Assembly: GCA_002239085.1 (NCBI GenBank)
Contig: MPNP01000013.1
Coordinates: 1 to 48,854 of the forward strand
Source: Rhodobacteraceae bacterium bin131
GTDB lineage: Bacteria > Pseudomonadota > Alphaproteobacteria > Rhodobacterales > Rhodobacteraceae
Length of the DNA: 48,854 nt
Reading direction: 5' to 3'
Part shown: in pieces, positions 46,034-48,854 of the stretch
Layout of the letters: every line of letters starts with the position of its first letter
How positions within the stretch are numbered: position 1 is the first letter of the stretch
The notes under the pieces: model-generated
Database searches by the model: none
What the model was told of the DNA's origin: nothing
Seen by the model: only the letters and a program-made list of their open reading frames with translations
Translations under genes and position numbers: made by a program

Positions 46034-46069
46034 TAAAGATAATCTCGAATTTAGAAATTAACTTAAATT

Positions 46070-46582
46070 ATGAGCGAGGAAAAGCGAAGCCTTATCAAAG
46101 TCATTAATTATGCCCTTGAAGAATTTGGATTGTTTACGAAAGCAAAATGTAATACCAAAGTCAAGGAGCGGTTTAATGAAAATAACTCAGGTGAAGAAAT
46201 ATTGAATTATGCGGTTACTAGTGGAATACCACCAGGAACTGCCGAATGCAGCAGATGTAAAAAAGAGTTTCCAACTTCTGAATTTAAATACTATCAATCT
46301 CGTATTGATGGACAAGGTTATCTTATGAGATCTAATGCTCTTTGTGGTGAGTGCAACAAAAAGGAACAAAATGAGCGTAAAGAAGTATTTGACAGAGATG
46401 AGCATAAGATCCCACCGAAACCAGAAAAAGGTTCAATTTGTCCAAGTTGTGGAAGAAGTTGGGAAAATAATTGGCACAAGCATCACACCGAAGAAGATGG
46501 TTTTTTAGAATGGCAATGTAGTAATTGCAATATGGCTTGGCAAAATAATAGAAACCCAAAAAAATTTAAGGATACAGAGTGA
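46070..46582 (+). CDS. Zinc-ribbon/HNH endonuclease-like protein (candidate restriction enzyme)
   Basis: 170 residues in two zinc modules. Module 1 has C60xxC63 and C92xxC95 (CSRCKKEF, then CGEC), resembling the N-terminal ribbon of Endo VII-like HNH proteins. Module 2 has C124xxC127 (CPSCGRSW), then H136-K-H138-H139, and C150xxC153 (CSNCNMAW). That resembles the WHxDHDHxTG..R.xLCxxCN.xxG core of Endo VII/HNH nucleases but with HKHH instead of DHDH. The residues before 50 are helical. It overlaps the methyltransferase start by 4 bp (GTGA), so the two are one translational unit. A restriction role is inferred from that pairing; a DNA-binding accessory protein is the alternative. Confidence 0.75.
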   Translation: MSEEKRSLIKVINYALEEFGLFTKAKCNTKVKERFNENNSGEEILNYAVTSGIPPGTAECSRCKKEFPTSEFKYYQSRIDGQGYLMRSNALCGECNKKEQNERKEVFDRDEHKIPPKPEKGSICPSCGRSWENNWHKHHTEEDGFLEWQCSNCNMAWQNNRNPKKFKDTE

Positions 46583-47541
46583 AAAATCGAGTTATTTGCG
46601 GTGATGCTTTAAAGGTATTACAATCCATTGAAGATGATACCTTCAATCTAACTGTTTTCTCCCCTCCTTATGATGCTCTTCGTGACTATAATGGGTTCTC
46701 TCTTGATCTAGTTGACCTAGGAAAACAGCTTTTTCGGGTAACAAAATCAGGTGGTGTTGTCGCTATGGTTATTCAGGACCAAACCCTTAATGGTCATAAA
46801 TCCCTTACTACCTTCAAAACAATAGTTGACTGGTGTGATAATGCCGGTTTCGGTTTATTTGAATGTTTGATTTACAAAAAGAATGGCAAAGATGGAGCTT
46901 GGTGGCGACGCCGATTTAGAGTTGACCATGAATATATTCCAGTATTTGTAAAAGGGAAAAAGCCAACTGTTTTCAATAAAGACCCGGTGAAAATACCATG
47001 TATCCACGCGGGTAAGAGCATGACCGGTGGAGCAAATAGAAATAAAGATGGCTTAACTGTTTCATCTAGGAAAATGAGAATCAATCCAACAAAGTGTCCA
47101 GGAACAATTTGGGATTATGCAAATGGTGGTGACAAGATATGGTTAAAGCGAAATCATCCAGCGACATATCCTGATAAGATTCCTTATGACTTTATTCGGG
47201 TGTTCACTAATGAAGGAGATTTTGTTTTGGACCCAATGTGTGGTTCAGGGTCAACCTTGGTTGCAGCTGAAGTATTGGGAAGAAACTTCGTCGGAATAGA
47301 TATATCAGAGGAGTATTGCGATTTAAGTCAGCAAAGATTGGATTATCATCAGACTAATCTAGTAGAGGGGTTTAAGAATATTAAAGAAGAAAATAAGGAC
47401 CAAGTAGAATTACTAGAACAGAAGATGTCTAAAATAGTTGTTGAGAAATTTGATTTAACACAGAAATCAGAGTTCACCAAGAGTGTTACCAATCCATCAA
47501 ATCCTTCTAAAGCAGGCGTTTATCCCCTTACCGCGAGCTAA
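46579..47541 (+). CDS. DNA methyltransferase (beta-class, N4-cytosine or N6-adenine)
   Basis: 320 residues, starting at GTG 46579. The catalytic motif IV comes first (SPPY, residues 28-31, after GDALKVLQSIEDD) and the AdoMet-binding motif I near the C-terminus (DPMCGSGST, 218-226, then VGIDISEEY). This IV-before-I order is the beta class, whose SPPY form is typical of type II N4-cytosine enzymes and some N6-adenine ones. The central region (about 95-190, KKNGKDGAWWRRR, MTGGANRNKDG) would be the target-recognition segment. The last 45 residues are hydrophilic, charged and low-complexity. No C-protein gene is seen. Methylation specificity cannot be read from sequence. Confidence 0.93.
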   Translation: MKNRVICGDALKVLQSIEDDTFNLTVFSPPYDALRDYNGFSLDLVDLGKQLFRVTKSGGVVAMVIQDQTLNGHKSLTTFKTIVDWCDNAGFGLFECLIYKKNGKDGAWWRRRFRVDHEYIPVFVKGKKPTVFNKDPVKIPCIHAGKSMTGGANRNKDGLTVSSRKMRINPTKCPGTIWDYANGGDKIWLKRNHPATYPDKIPYDFIRVFTNEGDFVLDPMCGSGSTLVAAEVLGRNFVGIDISEEYCDLSQQRLDYHQTNLVEGFKNIKEENKDQVELLEQKMSKIVVEKFDLTQKSEFTKSVTNPSNPSKAGVYPLTAS

Positions 47542-47605
47542 GTAACTTATTGGGTTCTTTCTTGACTTCCGACATGTAATCGCTTAAACCCCAGTAAAAT
47601 AAGGG
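47542..47605. other. Junction between methyltransferase gene and right repeat
   Basis: 64 bp with no recognisable gene or repeat. The right boundary with copy B is sharp at 47606. Confidence 0.6.
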
Positions 47606-47810
47606 TCTGGATAAGGATGATTCTACTTTGAATTATCCTCCCGACACTGGCTTGGATAAGAGGTCAAGCAATCAATGGTTATGCAATGTATCGGGTGTTT
47701 TAAACCGATCTGATTTTCGCAACGTGTAAACAGAACTTTTCGAAATCACTGTTCTTCACTGGGGACGACAAAAATTTGGCCTGGGAAGATCAGGTCGGGA
47801 TCATTAATCT
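47606..47810 (+). repeat. 205-bp direct repeat, right copy (B)
   Basis: The right-hand match of 45546-45750, offset by 2060 bp and without gaps. Here the LysM gene end is native, while the RND C-terminus is a duplicate lacking its gene; the TGA of copy A is AGG in B, so the RND-like frame reads through to a stop about 22 codons later. Confidence 0.95.
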
Positions 47811-48854
47811 GGTCTTGGTTCGCTTCATATATGCGTACATACAGCCGACCCAAGCCATAATTTTTTCTTGATATTCCCCAAAGCGTGAATCCTTTTTGGA
47901 CTGTGACTAAAGTCGCTATCGAATTACTCGTGACATTTAGTACTCTCTGAGGTGTTTCAATTAGCAATGGAGTACTGACTCTTTGCTCAAGAGTACCTAA
48001 CTCATTAATCTCATCAATTGATAAGCGATACCGGCCTGGCTCAACACCCGATAACGTAACAGTCCATTGACTGGAATCCTCTATTGTTGATGAGGCAATT
48101 GGTCTTCCATCAAGCCTTATGACGGCTTGATTGTCTGGGGTACCGCTTCCTTGAAGAGAGACAAATCCGTCCTCATCGTAGGTCAAAATTTCCAAGAGAA
48201 CGGGATCACCATCATGGACGACTTCGATATCATCTTCACCTTTTGCCAAACTAATTCTCTGAGCTGTTACAGTATCAGCACTTTCATTATCATCGGGTGA
48301 TAAAGCGATAAAAATACTTCTTTTTGATACCACCTCTTGACCATTATTATCAATTGCTGAAAGGGATAACTCTTGGGGAATTTCCGATAACTCGGCAAAG
48401 AAAATCGCTGTGAATTCTCCACTAGTAGAAGTTCGCTCATTGGCCTGAACTACATTGTCTAATTTAACCTTAACATCAACTTTTGATTCTGCTCGTCCGG
48501 CAACAACAATAATGCCGCTTGGGTCAACTGAAACAGCATCAAAACTTGGAAAGATCGGTAATTGTAAATCGGTTTGGGAAGCAGGACTATTCGGTTGAAC
48601 TAGCTTGGGTAAATTAGCTTGTAACTCTTCATTTGAATCATCGGGCAAACTTGTTAAACCGTCTTGTGCTGGGTCCTCTTGTGAATCGCTAGTTTCTAAT
48701 TCTGTTCTGGACTCATCCACTTGTGACAAATCATCATCTGGCACCCTTGCTGTTCCGTCTTCGTCATCATCCGATGAGGATTCTGTAGCGTCCATTTGAT
48801 CAGACCTATCACCGTCTTGATCCGATGAATCTTCTTCATCAAATTCAGAGGCTG
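47746..48854 (-). CDS. LysM-domain protein with acidic low-complexity region (N-terminal part outside window)
   Basis: The frame is open to the window edge at 48854, so the ATG at 48795 may not be the true start. From the 5' side: a long Asp/Ser/Glu-rich region, then beta-rich Ig-like modules (SVDPSGIIVVAGRAES; GTPDNQAVIRLDGRPIAS), then a C-terminal LysM domain (TLVTVQKGFTLWGISRKNYG, YEANQDQI, LIFPGQIFVVP). LysM domains bind peptidoglycan, so a surface or periplasmic attachment role is likely. Similar multi-domain LysM proteins are common in alphaproteobacteria. The last about 20 codons lie within repeat copy B. Confidence 0.85.
   Translation of the reverse strand, partial: ASEFDEEDSSDQDGDRSDQMDATESSSDDDEDGTARVPDDDLSQVDESRTELETSDSQEDPAQDGLTSLPDDSNEELQANLPKLVQPNSPASQTDLQLPIFPSFDAVSVDPSGIIVVAGRAESKVDVKVKLDNVVQANERTSTSGEFTAIFFAELSEIPQELSLSAIDNNGQEVVSKRSIFIALSPDDNESADTVTAQRISLAKGEDDIEVVHDGDPVLLEILTYDEDGFVSLQGSGTPDNQAVIRLDGRPIASSTIEDSSQWTVTLSGVEPGRYRLSIDEINELGTLEQRVSTPLLIETPQRVLNVTSNSIATLVTVQKGFTLWGISRKNYGLGRLYVRIYEANQDQINDPDLIFPGQIFVVPSEEQ

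Overview
The window looks like a chromosomal segment of an alphaproteobacterium with AT-rich, roughly 40% GC genes, plausibly a marine or planktonic lineage. The taxonomic call is inferred from gene content and order: thrS next to infC, acnA next to a DUF1223 gene and a ccmABCDG cytochrome c maturation operon, dnaB-alr, mlaE-mlaF-cvpA, and yfgM-bamB-der. I cannot name a genus from sequence alone.

Region by region: (1) 1-2270 is a scar zone. It holds the 3' end of a hendecad-repeat coiled-coil protein, a truncated IS66 transposase split by a 148-bp inverted-repeat element, a transposase N-terminal scrap, and the 3' end of an SDR gene. (2) 2303-10404 is a galactoside uptake and hydrolysis locus: a divergent MalK-type ATPase, then a solute-binding protein, two permeases, a GH4 alpha-galactosidase-like enzyme and a GH2 beta-galactosidase-like enzyme. 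A perfect 15-bp-stem UUCG hairpin lies between the binding-protein and permease genes. (3) 10533-13228 holds tRNA-Thr(TGU), a decayed IS1634-type transposase, an Uma2-family nuclease gene, a truncated helix-turn-helix gene and a second possible inverted-repeat element. (4) 13229-45603 is mostly core genome: an orphan Fe3+-type permease, an alpha/beta hydrolase, thrS, infC (AUU start), an acyltransferase, an EamA exporter, a DUF1223 protein, acnA, ccmABCDG, pyrC, pyrE, dnaB, alr, an unusual PLD-like gene, mlaE, mlaF, cvpA, an SDR, der, bamB, a YfgM-like gene and an RND efflux pair. (5) 45546-47810 is an inserted cassette. A transposase scrap, a zinc-ribbon/HNH nuclease-like gene and a beta-class DNA methyltransferase are bounded by two 205-bp direct repeats that are about 93% identical. 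(6) 47746 to the end is a LysM protein gene that runs off the window.

Functionally, the sugar locus imports and hydrolyses galactosides. The ccm genes export and attach haem for c-type cytochromes. thrS/infC/dnaB/der serve translation, replication and ribosome assembly. mlaE/F, bamB, yfgM and the acyltransferase serve the cell envelope. The most novel-looking item is the compact HNH plus methyltransferase cassette with its long diverged direct repeats. It reads as a two-gene restriction-modification unit inserted between two convergent housekeeping genes, apparently without damaging either. The second is a 419-residue PLD-like protein with a degenerate catalytic motif, inserted in an otherwise conserved alr-mlaEF-cvpA neighbourhood that lacks the expected radA and purF.
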